From Streptomyces aureus (GTDB lineage Bacteria; Actinomycetota; Actinomycetes; Streptomycetales; Streptomycetaceae), in NCBI RefSeq assembly GCF_000725495.1, contig NZ_JNZD01000012.1:62001-126000 (forward strand): a stretch of DNA of 64,000 nucleotides, in the 5' to 3' direction. Position numbers and translations under genes: made by a program. A model generated the notes under the pieces. That model was given only the letters and a program-made list of their open reading frames with translations, made no database searches and was not told the origin of the DNA. This document shows, piece by piece, positions 17,640 to 25,273 of this stretch. The first letter of the stretch is position 1. The number at the start of each line of letters is the position of its first letter.

Positions 17640-17793
17640 TTCCCGGGTCCTCCTGCCTCATGGGGCACGGACTCCGGGGCTGTCGATGACGACAAATGAG
17701 CGGACCGCGGCACACCGGGAGCGACGCCGAAAGGACACCCGTCCCGCAGGACGAGCAGCAACAAACGGCAGCGCGCACGAATGCCCGCCCGCC

Positions 17794-17920
17794 GCGCACT
17801 GCCTCCCATCCGGACTTTAACCGTCGGTCCAGGAATTCCACCTGGTCAACCGGCCGCTGGAAGCGACCGGGTCGCGGACTGTAACCGCCGGTTCGGAATT
17901 ACACCGACCCCGGAGTGCGC
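17794..17920 (-). promoter_or_regulatory. FMN riboswitch (RFN element)
   Basis: On the minus strand, the closing stem P1 is formed by GCGCACT (17920-17914) and AGTGCGC (17800-17794). Conserved RFN segments follow in order: GGGGTCGGTG, ACCGGCGGTTA, AGTCCGCGACC, the GACCAGGTGGAATTCCTGG-type stem and GACGGTTAAAGTCCGGATGG, ending GGAGGCAG. FMN binding should reduce expression of ribE-ribM-ribBA-ribH. This is established for the family. Confidence 0.96.
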
Positions 17921-18085
17921 TGCTTCTGGTACATGGCCAGTGTGCCACGCCCGATCGTCGGCCATACGGCCGCAGCTCTGTGGGGTGGCTCACAGCTCTC
18001 GGGCATGGACTTCCACGGACCGGTTCGTCCGGCCAACTCCCCCGGACCCGGGAGGCCTTGAGGTGCGGGACGGACTTCGCGCAAC

Positions 18086-18127
18086 TGGTCCATACCTATT
18101 GACGCTCTGGTCTAGTCCTCTTAATGT
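18086..18127 (+). promoter_or_regulatory. Second chitinase-type promoter with direct repeats
   Basis: TGGTCCATACC (18086-18096) and TGGTCTAGTCC (18108-18118) are direct repeats at 22-base spacing. TTGACG (18099-18104) lies between them and TAATGT (18122-18127) is 17 bases downstream. The first copy with flanks matches 12 of 16 positions of the DasR site ACTGGTCTAGACCAGT, and the second also matches 12. No chitinase follows; the next gene is the ECF41 sigma gene, 158 bases on. Confidence 0.65.
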
Positions 18128-18176
18128 CCTCGATCAAGACTGCGTGATCATTCATTGCCGGTCCCCCCACGAACGA

Positions 18177-18215
18177 CCCGGCGGCGGTGACGAAGGCCCT
18201 TGCCCCGCCGCCGGG
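18177..18215 (+). terminator. Perfect inverted repeat upstream of the sigma gene
   Basis: CCCGGCGGCGG (18177-18187) and CCGCCGCCGGG (18205-18215) form an 11-base stem with a 17-base loop, 49 bases after the chitinase-like -10. It resembles a Streptomyces terminator and may be the surviving 3' end of a deleted gene. Confidence 0.45.
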
Positions 18216-18285
18216 TCTCCAACGGCCCGGCGCGCACCGGTACCCGTGCGAGCGCCCGGCGAACGGCCTCTGCGACGCTGAACAG

Positions 18286-19206
18286 GTGACCACGAGCCTC
18301 GCCGACGAGTTCGAGACGTACCGCCCGCGCCTGTTCGGGCTCGCCTACCGCATGCTGGGTTCCGCCGCCGACGCGGAGGACGTCGTCCAGGACGCCTATC
18401 TGCGCTTCAGCGGTGCCGGCCGTGCGGACGTCGAGCGGCCCGGCGCCTGGCTCGCCAAGGTCGTCACCAATCTCTGCCTCACCCGGCTGACCTCGGCCCG
18501 CGCACGGCGCGAGCGGTACCCGGGGCCCTGGCTGCCCGAGCCGGTCGTCACCGCGGACGGCGCCCTCGGTCCCCTGGAGTCCGCGGAGCAGCGGGACGCG
18601 GTGTCCCTGGCCCTGCTGGTCCTGCTGGAGCGGCTCACCCCGACCGAACGGGCGGTCTACGTCCTGCGGGAGGCCTTCGCGTACACCCACCGGGACATCG
18701 CCGGCGTCCTGGACCTGAGCGAGGCCAACTCCCGTCAGCTGTACCGGCGGGCGGTCGGCCGGCTCGCGGTCCCCGAGGCCCGTTTCGAGGTCCCGGCCGA
18801 GCGGCGGACCCTGCTCGTCGACTCGTTCCTCTCGGCCGCACGCGAGGGCGATCTGGCGGGCCTGGAGCGGCTGTTCGCCGAGGACGTCGTCTGGTGGTCC
18901 GACGGCGGCGGCCAGGTCTCGGCCGCGCGCAGGCCGGTCGAGGGCCGCGAGAAGGTGCTGCGCTTCCTCGCCGGTGTCGCGGGCCGGGCCGGGGCGGAGG
19001 CCTTCGCCCTCTCGGTGGCCGAGGTCAACGGTCACGACGCGCTGATCGTCCACGGGCCCGCGGGCGCCGACGGGGTCGCGGGCCCGACCGGCGTCATCAC
19101 CTTCGAGGTCGGCGACGGCGTGATCACGGAGGTGCGGGTGGTCATGAATCCCGGGAAGCTGGAGTTCCTGGGGCGTCAGCTGGAGCGCGCCCGGGACCGG
19201 GGATGA
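18286..19206 (+). CDS. ECF41-group RNA polymerase sigma factor with SnoaL-like domain
   Basis: 306 residues. Sigma region 2 is at about 5-70 (YRPRLFGLAYRMLGSAADAEDVVQDAYLRF) and region 4 at about 110-165 (LTPTERAVYVLREAFAYTHRDIAGVLDLSEANSRQLYRRA). A C-terminal SnoaL-like domain (about 185-300) follows. The three ECF41 signatures are visible: WLPEP in the linker, DGGGQ (usual DGGGK) near 205 and NPGK (usual NPDK) near 290. In this group the C-terminal extension replaces an anti-sigma factor and modulates activity. GTG 18286 is chosen because sigma region 2 begins immediately after it; upstream sequence is not coding in character. Confidence 0.92.
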   Translation: MTTSLADEFETYRPRLFGLAYRMLGSAADAEDVVQDAYLRFSGAGRADVERPGAWLAKVVTNLCLTRLTSARARRERYPGPWLPEPVVTADGALGPLESAEQRDAVSLALLVLLERLTPTERAVYVLREAFAYTHRDIAGVLDLSEANSRQLYRRAVGRLAVPEARFEVPAERRTLLVDSFLSAAREGDLAGLERLFAEDVVWWSDGGGQVSAARRPVEGREKVLRFLAGVAGRAGAEAFALSVAEVNGHDALIVHGPAGADGVAGPTGVITFEVGDGVITEVRVVMNPGKLEFLGRQLERARDRG

Positions 19207-19297
19207 GCGGCGCCTCTCCCTGAGCGTGGCCCCGCGCGGGGGCGGCGCTCCGGGCGCGGGAAGGCAGCGGCGGTCGGCCCCGCGCGCTCCCCGGGGT

Positions 19298-19324
19298 TGT
19301 CACATCCGCGCGGGCCACGTGGTC
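19298..19324 (+). promoter_or_regulatory. Candidate ECF41-dependent promoter
   Basis: TGTCACA (19298-19304), then 16 bases, then GGTC (19321-19324). The published ECF41 target signature is TGTCACA, 16 bases, CGTC, located upstream of the partner oxidoreductase gene, which is where this one lies, 57 bases before the ATG. One mismatch in the -10 part. Confidence 0.7.
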
Positions 19325-19381
19325 TCAGCTTGCGAAGGACGCTCCGTCCGGGAGCGTCCGGCGTCGAAAGGGCCGAACAGC

Positions 19382-20131
19382 ATGACCACGATCCTGGTGA
19401 CCGGCGGCACCGGAACCCTCGGCAGGCTCGTCACCGAGCGGCTGCGGGCGGACGGCCACGAGGTGCGGGTGCTCAGCCGGCACGCCCAGCCGTACGCCGT
19501 GGACCTGCGCGAGGGAGGCAGCGGACTGGACTCCGCCGTCACCGGGGCGGACGCGATCGTGCACTGCGCGTCCTCGCCCCGCGGCGGCGACGAACGGGCG
19601 GCCGAGCGGCTGATCGCGGCCGCACGGCGGGCGGAGGTCCCGCACCTGGTCTACATCTCCATCGTCGGCGTCGACGCGGTGCCGTTCGGCTACTACCGGA
19701 CCAAGTGGGCGGTGGAGAAGCTGGTGGAGGAGTCCGGGCTGGGCTGGACGATCCTGCGCACCACCCAGTTCCACGACCTGGTGGCCCAGGTCCTCGGCGG
19801 TCTGGCCAGGCTGCCCGTGCTGTTCCTGCCCGCCGGGGTCTCGGACCAGCCGATCGAGGCCGCCGAGGTCGCCGACCGGCTGGCCGGACTGGCGGCCGGG
19901 GCGCCCGCGGGGCGGGTCGAGGACATGGGCGGGCCCGAGGTGCGCACGTTCCGCTCCCTGGCCGAGGCCCATCTGCGCGCGGCCGGGAAGCGCCGCCCTG
20001 TGCTGGAGGTCCCCCTGGCGGGCAAGGCCTACCGGGCGTTCCGCACCGGCCACCACCTCACCCCGGACCACTCCGTGGGCAGGGGCACCTTCGAGGACTT
20101 CCTGAAATCCCGCTCCGAGAACCACGCCTGA
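19382..20131 (+). CDS. NAD(P)-binding oxidoreductase/epimerase, ECF41 partner
   Basis: 249 residues of the atypical short-chain dehydrogenase (NmrA-like) fold. The nucleotide-binding motif TGGTGTLG is at residues 7-14, followed by the strand HEVRVLSRH, the VHCASSPRGGDE turn, and YYRTKWAVEKLVEESG with the Tyr-x-x-x-Lys pair near 102-106. ECF41 sigma genes are usually adjacent to a carboxymuconolactone decarboxylase, oxidoreductase or epimerase (COE) gene, which they transcribe; this is the COE gene here. The ATG at 19382 follows AAAGGG. Its chemical substrate is unknown. No gene follows on this strand. Confidence 0.88.
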   Translation: MTTILVTGGTGTLGRLVTERLRADGHEVRVLSRHAQPYAVDLREGGSGLDSAVTGADAIVHCASSPRGGDERAAERLIAAARRAEVPHLVYISIVGVDAVPFGYYRTKWAVEKLVEESGLGWTILRTTQFHDLVAQVLGGLARLPVLFLPAGVSDQPIEAAEVADRLAGLAAGAPAGRVEDMGGPEVRTFRSLAEAHLRAAGKRRPVLEVPLAGKAYRAFRTGHHLTPDHSVGRGTFEDFLKSRSENHA

Positions 20132-20180
20132 CCTGACGGCCGGCGCGAGGGTCCGACCTGCTCCTGTCCGGCCGCCGTGG

Positions 20181-20243
20181 CCGCCCCGACCGCCCCGACC
20201 GCCCCGACCGCTCCGACCGCTCCGACCGCTCCGACCGCTTCGG
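20181..20243. repeat. 9-base tandem repeat, seven copies
   Basis: Unit CCGCYCCGA: three CCGCCCCGA copies, three CCGCTCCGA copies and a degenerate last copy CCGCTTCGG. It lies 50 bases after the oxidoreductase stop. The unit length is a multiple of three, so all frames stay open through it, but no plausible gene contains it. Confidence 0.9.
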
Positions 20244-20464
20244 TGACGATCGACGCCCGCTCAAGGGGCGGAACCGCCGCAAGACCCGTCCGGGCAGCCC
20301 GGCGTCGGGGCAGGGAAGGGGGCCGGCGTCACGCCGAGCCCGATCCAGCCCAACACCTGGACGGGCCCGGTCCGGGAGAGGAGGCAGTGGCGGCGACGGA
20401 GGCAGAGGCGGTGGCCGACCGGAGCCGATACCGGGGGCGCTGCTGCGGCAGGCCGGATCGGACC

Positions 20465-20624
20465 CCGGAAACAGGCGGGCCCGTGCCGGCGGCGGGCCGA
20501 CGCCGGAAACAGGCACGCTGTCGGCGGTGGGCTTCGGATCCGGCCCCGGAGGCAGACGGGCCTGTGCCGGCGGCAGGCCGTGGCGAGACCCGGAAGCAGG
20601 CGGGCCCGCACCGGCGGCGGGCCG
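20465..20624. repeat. Degenerate ~40-base tandem repeat
   Basis: Copies begin at 20465, about 20503 (partial), 20546 and 20590, each starting CCGGARRCAG and continuing with GTGCCGGCGGC-like sequence; spacing is 38-44 bases. Further weak similarity extends upstream to about 20419. It fills most of the 547-base gap (20132-20678) between the oxidoreductase and the ROK gene. No gene is supported in this gap. Confidence 0.7.
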
Positions 20625-20678
20625 GGCCGGAGCCCAGCCCCGCCCGGTGGCACCCGGCGGGCTCCGGCCCGGAACCAC

Positions 20679-21911
20679 CTAGGGCGTCGCCGGTGAGCCG
20701 AACAGTTCGTCCTGGGCCCCGTCGCGGGCCGTGAGCAGCGCGCCGCGCAGTACCGCGCCGCCGCCCAGCGTGCTCGCGCGCACCTCGGTCGGCAGCGGCG
20801 ACATCCCGGCGAGGCGCAGCGCGACGCGCTCGGCGAGTGCCGTCCCGCCCGCCTGGCCGACCTCGCCGCCGAGGACCACGCAGCCGGGGTCCAGCACGGC
20901 GCTGACGGAGGCCGCGCCGATGGCGAGGCGCTGGGCCAGGGCGTCGAGGAAGCCCTCGGCCGCCGGGGAGCCGGGGCTCGCCAGCGCCTGCCGCACCAGC
21001 GCGGCGGCGGGCGGCTCATGGCCCTCGGGCCGGGCCGCGACCCCGTGCTCCGCCGCCAGCTCCGCGATCGCCGCGGACCCGACGAGCGAATGGAAGCCAC
21101 CCCCGCAGTCGGTCGCCGAGGGCAGGCTGGTGGTGCCCGGCACCGGCAGGAAGCCGATCTCCCCGGTCCCGCCGGAGGCGCCCCGGCGCAGGGCGCCGTC
21201 GAGGACGACGGCGGCGCCGGTGCCGTGGCCGAGCCACAGCAGGACGAACGTGTCCCGGTCGCGGGCGACGCCGTCGCGCTGTTCGGCGAGGGCGGCCAGG
21301 TTGGTCTCGTTCTCGACCAGGACCCGGGCCCCGGGAAGCCGTTCCTGGAGGGCCGCGACCAGCCGCCGGTGCCACTCGGGCAGTCCGGTGGAGTCGCGTA
21401 GCTCGCCGCTGGCGGGGTCGATCAGACCGGGCGCCCCGATGCCGACGGTGTGCAGCCTGCCCCACCCCCGGACGAGGTCGAGCGGGGGCGCGGTGCCGAG
21501 GTCGGCGGCCTCCTTCGCCGTCCGCTCGACCAGCGCGACCGCCTGCTCGACGGCCGGCCCGGTGCCGGTGCCCTCGTCGATGGGCACGGACGCCTCGGCG
21601 AGGACGTGACCGACCAGATCGGAGACGACGACGGACACGCCCTCCGTACGGACGTCCAGCGCGGCCAGATGGGCACGGTCGGCGACGATCCCGTAGACCC
21701 GGGCGTTGGGTCCGCGCCGCTGCTCCCCCGATTCCCCGACGACGGTGACGAGACCGGAGGCCGTGAGCCGTTCGACGAGGTCGGCGACGGTAGGCCGGGA
21801 CAGTCCGGTGAGCTGCTTCAGCCGCCCTGCCGTCAAGGGGCCTTCCTGCTGCAACAGCCGCAGGGCGAGCCGGTCGTTGATGGCCCGTGCGGTGCTCGGG
21901 GATGCGGGCAT
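20679..21911 (-). CDS. ROK-family transcriptional regulator
   Basis: 410 residues. An N-terminal winged helix (about 10-65, LLQQEGPLTAGRLKQLTGLSRPTVADLVERL) is joined to a ROK sugar-kinase-like domain. The ATP-binding-like strands are present (LAALDVRTEGVSVVVSDL), and VENETNLAALAEQ and WLGHGTGAAVVLDGALRRG match ROK motifs. The conserved zinc site (usually CxCGxxGCxE) is largely lost: only CGGGFHS remains, which suggests altered sugar sensing. It diverges from an MFS transporter gene with a perfect inverted repeat between them, so it probably represses that gene and itself. Confidence 0.9.
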   Translation of the reverse strand: MPASPSTARAINDRLALRLLQQEGPLTAGRLKQLTGLSRPTVADLVERLTASGLVTVVGESGEQRRGPNARVYGIVADRAHLAALDVRTEGVSVVVSDLVGHVLAEASVPIDEGTGTGPAVEQAVALVERTAKEAADLGTAPPLDLVRGWGRLHTVGIGAPGLIDPASGELRDSTGLPEWHRRLVAALQERLPGARVLVENETNLAALAEQRDGVARDRDTFVLLWLGHGTGAAVVLDGALRRGASGGTGEIGFLPVPGTTSLPSATDCGGGFHSLVGSAAIAELAAEHGVAARPEGHEPPAAALVRQALASPGSPAAEGFLDALAQRLAIGAASVSAVLDPGCVVLGGEVGQAGGTALAERVALRLAGMSPLPTEVRASTLGGGAVLRGALLTARDGAQDELFGSPATP

Positions 21912-21973
21912 GCCGGGAATCCTCCCAGATCGGCTCGTGCGTCCGGCGGCCGGGCGGCCGACGGGGATCTATT

Positions 21974-21994
21974 TATCAGGCAGGGTTCCTGATA
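21974..21994. promoter_or_regulatory. Candidate ROK operator
   Basis: TATCAGG-CAGGGTT-CCTGATA is a perfect 7-base inverted repeat with a 7-base centre, in the divergent region between the ROK regulator and the MFS gene. ROK regulators bind palindromes of this general form. Binding is inferred. Confidence 0.55.
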
Positions 21995-22039
21995 GTTTAC
22001 GGCGGCACCGTTGAACCATCACCCGGGGAGGGGCCGAGA

Positions 22040-23251
22040 ATGAGTGAAGTGGTCTACGACCAGCGCGAGGTCAGGCGCGCCCGGTACGCCGTGGCGGCCG
22101 TGTTCGCCGTGCACGGAGCCGTCACCGGGTCCTTCGCGACCCGCGTGCCGTGGATCCAGGACCACGCTTCGGTCGGCGCGGGCCAGCTCGGCTTCGCCCT
22201 CGCCTTCACCGCGTTCGGCGCGTCCTGCTCGATGCCGCTGGCCGGCCGGATCACCCACCGCTTCGGCAGCCGTACGGCGCTGCGCGGACTCATCGCCCTG
22301 TGGACGCTGGCCCTGATCCTGCCGTCCCTGGCCCCGAACCTGGTGACCCTGTGCCTGGCGATGTTCCTGTACGGCGCCACGGCCGGGATGGCGGACGTCG
22401 CCATGAACGCGCTGGGGGTCGAGGTCGAGAACCGGCTCGACAAGTCGATCATGTCCGGGCTGCACGGCATGTGGAGCGCCGGCGCGCTGATCGGCGCGGC
22501 GGCCGGGACGCTCGCCGCGCACCTGGGCGCGGACGCGCGGCTGCACCACGGTCTGGCCGCGGCGGTCCTCACCCTGCTCGGTGTCGCCGCGTGCCGGTGG
22601 GTGCTCGACCTCCAGCCCACCGAGGACGAGGAGCCGCCCCCGCGGTTCGCGCTGCCGCCCCGCTCGGCCCTGCTGATCGGCGCGGTCGGCTTCTGTGCGG
22701 TCTTCGCCGAGGGCGCGAGCCTGGACTGGTCGGCGGTCTATCTGCGCGACCGGCTGGACAGCTCGGCCGCCATAGCCGCGGCCTGCACCACCGGCTTCAT
22801 GCTCACGATGGCGGTCGCCCGGCTGGTCGGCGACACGGTGGTGAACCGCTTCGGAGCGGTCCGCACCGTGCGGGCGGGCGGTGTCCTGGCCGCGCTCGGC
22901 GGACTGATGATCGTCCTCGCGGAGCACCCGGCGGTGGCGATGAGCGGCTTCGCGCTGCTCGGGCTCGGCATCGCGGTCGTCGTCCCGCTGTGCTTCGCGG
23001 CGGCCGGGCGCAGCGGTCCCAACCCGAGCCAGGCCATCGCGGGCGTCGCGACCATCACGTACACCTCGGGGCTGATCGCGCCGAGCCTGATCGGGTCGGT
23101 GGCCCAGGCGACGAACCTGATGGTGTCGTTCGTCCTGGTCACGGTTCTGGCGTTCGGGCTCACCGTGCTGGCGGGGGTGCTCCGCGCCGGGGACCGCGTG
23201 AGCCCGAAGGTCAGTCCGCCGAGCGCAGCAGTTCCCGGCCCACGGTCCTGA
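22040..23251 (+). CDS. MFS transporter
   Basis: 403-residue membrane protein with about 12 hydrophobic segments. The loop between TM2 and TM3 carries a basic MFS signature (GRITHRFGSRTALRG), and the second half repeats it (GDTVVNRFGAVRTVRAGG). The N-terminal VFAVHGAVTGSFATRVPWIQ and MFLYGATAGMADVAMNALG resemble the FucP/YbjJ-like branch of MFS. ATG 22040 has GGGGAGGGG upstream. Probably controlled by the divergent ROK regulator, which suggests a sugar-like substrate; this is inference. Its 3' end overlaps the convergent thioesterase gene by 41 bases. Confidence 0.85.
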   Translation: MSEVVYDQREVRRARYAVAAVFAVHGAVTGSFATRVPWIQDHASVGAGQLGFALAFTAFGASCSMPLAGRITHRFGSRTALRGLIALWTLALILPSLAPNLVTLCLAMFLYGATAGMADVAMNALGVEVENRLDKSIMSGLHGMWSAGALIGAAAGTLAAHLGADARLHHGLAAAVLTLLGVAACRWVLDLQPTEDEEPPPRFALPPRSALLIGAVGFCAVFAEGASLDWSAVYLRDRLDSSAAIAAACTTGFMLTMAVARLVGDTVVNRFGAVRTVRAGGVLAALGGLMIVLAEHPAVAMSGFALLGLGIAVVVPLCFAAAGRSGPNPSQAIAGVATITYTSGLIAPSLIGSVAQATNLMVSFVLVTVLAFGLTVLAGVLRAGDRVSPKVSPPSAAVPGPRS

Positions 23252-23675
23252 ATCGCTCGGTCCACGGCGCCGGGCGCAGTGTCCCGGCGTCGAGCCGGAC
23301 GAGGACCCGGGTCCCGTGGGCGTAGGTGACCGCCCCGTCGGGGGAACAGAAGCGGAAGCCGTACGTCAGTCCGGTGGTCCCGAGCCGTTCCAGCCAGAGG
23401 TGGACGGCGTAGGTGCCGGGGCGGTTCACCGGGGCCTCGTAGGTGATCCGCAGTTCCTTGACGGCGTTGCACGAGTCGCCTGCCGCCTCCCAGTCCCCGT
23501 CGAAGCCGAAGCCGCGCTCGTTCCACAGCGCGGTCCAGGCGCGCTCGACGAGGACCGGGTAGCGGGCGTTGTGCAGCAGGCCGAGGGCGTCGAGGTCGTC
23601 GAAGTGGACGGTGACGGGCAGGAGCCGTCCGTACGGCAGGGCGGGGACGGGGGCGACGGCGGCTTCAGTGGTCAC
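23211..23675 (-). CDS. Acyl-CoA thioesterase (hotdog fold)
   Basis: 154 residues of the 4-hydroxybenzoyl-CoA thioesterase/FadM-like hotdog family. The motif VHFDDLDALGLLHNARYPVLVERAWTAL near residues 23-50 includes the catalytic Asp (DDLDALGLLHN), and YEAPVNRPG and GLTYGFRF are further hotdog strands. Predicted to hydrolyse an acyl-CoA in the cytosol; chain specificity unknown. The GTG at 23675 has AGGAG about 9 bases upstream. The last 41 bases overlap the end of the convergent MFS gene. Confidence 0.88.
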   Translation of the reverse strand: MTTEAAVAPVPALPYGRLLPVTVHFDDLDALGLLHNARYPVLVERAWTALWNERGFGFDGDWEAAGDSCNAVKELRITYEAPVNRPGTYAVHLWLERLGTTGLTYGFRFCSPDGAVTYAHGTRVLVRLDAGTLRPAPWTERFRTVGRELLRSAD

Positions 23676-23778
23676 GGGCGGGGCTCCTGGGACGTGCTGC
23701 GGCGCGCGGACGGGCGGGCCCGGCGTGAAACGACACCCCCATCCTAAGCAAACGCTCAGGAACCCCTCCCGGGCGGGA

Positions 23779-25152
23779 TCAGCCGGTGATCGAGTCGAGC
23801 TGCTCGGCGGCGGGCCGCAGCTCCCACAGATCACCGCCGGGCGGCGCTTCGAGCCCCGGTACGGCGGCCCGCGCGGCGCGGTCCCCCGCGTCGGCGGCGG
23901 CCCGCACCACGTCGCTCGCCGCGAAGCGGTGGAACTCCAGCTCGGGGTGGCCCCACGGCTCGGCGCCGGTCGCCGCCGGCAGCAGGTAGTCGACCGCCCC
24001 GAACAGGCTCTGACCGTCGGGCCCCCGGTACGCCCACAGGTCGACGCCGACCTTCTCGCCGATGGCCGCGAGCCGGGTGTACGCCACCAGGTCGAAGGTC
24101 GAGTAGTGCCAGCTGCGGGTGCGCGCGAGTTCCTGGGGCTGGCTTCCGTCGGCGGCGATCTGCGGATCGATCCGCAGGGCCCGCGCGGCGAGCACGGTCC
24201 GCCGGGCGAGGTCCTTCTCGCCGGTCGCGTAGGCGAGGGCGGCGAGCTGCAGGTCGTAGAAGGTGCCGTGGTTGTTGCGCGCGGCGCCCTCCTCCTTGCC
24301 GAAGGCGCTGTCGGTCAGCCAGTCGCGGTAGCCGGTGTTCCAGGCGAGCATCGCGGCCCGGTCGCTCCGGGACCAGCCGGGGGCGCCGGTGTCCAGGAGG
24401 GCGATCGCGTCGAGGACGCTCGTGTAGGACTGCGAGAAGTCGATGATGCCGATGGCCCGGCCGTCGTACGTGCAGGGGATGAACTGGCCGTGGTCCAGGT
24501 TCGGGTTCATCCGGGTGGCCGGGTCCAGGAACCAGGTGCGCAGGACCTGGCCGGCCTTCGCCGCGTACCGCTTCTCACCGGTGTAGTACCAGGCCAGCGC
24601 GAGGTCGTACGTCGAGTCGAAGACCTTCTCCAGGTCCTGGCGGTCGGTGCCGGTGTCGACCTCGGGATTCCGCCGGCCGTCGCGCTGGACGTAGGGGCAT
24701 CCCCAGGGGTTGTCGGCGGTGGCGGGCTTCGAGGGCCACCAGTAGGGGGCCTGGCTGAGGTAGTCGTGAACGTCCCCGCCGGGGGCGGGTTTCGGCTTGT
24801 CGACCACCGTCCAGGGGCCCTGGTCCAGCCAGTTGTCGGCGCGGGTGGTCAACTCCCGCAGCGTGCGGGCGAGTCGGCGGTCGCCGTGCTCCAGGCGGCT
24901 GCGGGTGTTCCGGAGCCGCCCGCCGTCGAGGACGACGGTGCGCGGTGTCCCGGGCTCGGCCCGGCCGGACGCGGCGGAACCGGCCGCGGAATCGGCGGGG
25001 TTCAGGACCGCGGGAACGGCCGCCGCCGTACGGGACAAGGGCGCGAGGGCGTCGCCGGCCGACGTACGAGCGGACGCCGACGGGGCGAGGAGGGTGGCCA
25101 GCAGGACGGTGACCGCCGCGACCGCGGGGCCCAGTCCGGATCGTGCACTCAC
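23779..25152 (-). CDS. Exported alginate-lyase-family polysaccharide lyase
   Basis: 457 residues with an N-terminal signal peptide (VAAVTVLLATLLAPSASA). The rest is an alpha/alpha-barrel alginate lyase (PL5-like) domain: PYWWPSKP near 137, YDLALAWYYTGEKRYA near 182, ARNNHGTFYDLQLAALAYATG near 290 (the conserved Asn-His pair of the active site) and RSWHYSTFDLVAYTRLA near 345. Members cleave uronate-rich polysaccharides by beta-elimination. Whether the substrate is alginate is unknown in a soil actinomycete. GTG 25152 has GGAG 8 bases upstream. A perfect palindrome lies just upstream, shared with the divergent NCS2 gene. Confidence 0.82.
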   Translation of the reverse strand: MSARSGLGPAVAAVTVLLATLLAPSASARTSAGDALAPLSRTAAAVPAVLNPADSAAGSAASGRAEPGTPRTVVLDGGRLRNTRSRLEHGDRRLARTLRELTTRADNWLDQGPWTVVDKPKPAPGGDVHDYLSQAPYWWPSKPATADNPWGCPYVQRDGRRNPEVDTGTDRQDLEKVFDSTYDLALAWYYTGEKRYAAKAGQVLRTWFLDPATRMNPNLDHGQFIPCTYDGRAIGIIDFSQSYTSVLDAIALLDTGAPGWSRSDRAAMLAWNTGYRDWLTDSAFGKEEGAARNNHGTFYDLQLAALAYATGEKDLARRTVLAARALRIDPQIAADGSQPQELARTRSWHYSTFDLVAYTRLAAIGEKVGVDLWAYRGPDGQSLFGAVDYLLPAATGAEPWGHPELEFHRFAASDVVRAAADAGDRAARAAVPGLEAPPGGDLWELRPAAEQLDSITG

Positions 25153-25172
25153 AGAACACTCCGATCAGACAT

Positions 25173-25187
25173 ATGAACGATGTTCAT
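25173..25187. promoter_or_regulatory. Palindromic operator candidate
   Basis: ATGAAC-GAT-GTTCAT is a perfect palindrome in the divergent region between the lyase gene (start 25152) and the NCS2 permease gene (start 25274). It is 20 bases from the lyase start, where a repressor would block expression. The cognate regulator is not in this window. Confidence 0.5.
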
Positions 25188-25273
25188 GAGAACGACCGCA
25201 TGAGCGTAGAGCCACAGGTGGGACGTGACAATGGTCCGGACACATTCACGTACGGAGAAAGCGAACCCCCACC

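Noticed and set aside
20177..20734. Open frame through the 9-base repeats encoding an (Ala-Pro-Thr) repeat
   Set aside because: The repeat unit is a multiple of three, so every frame stays open. The downstream translation is Arg/Gly/Pro-rich with no family resemblance, and no ribosome binding site precedes it.
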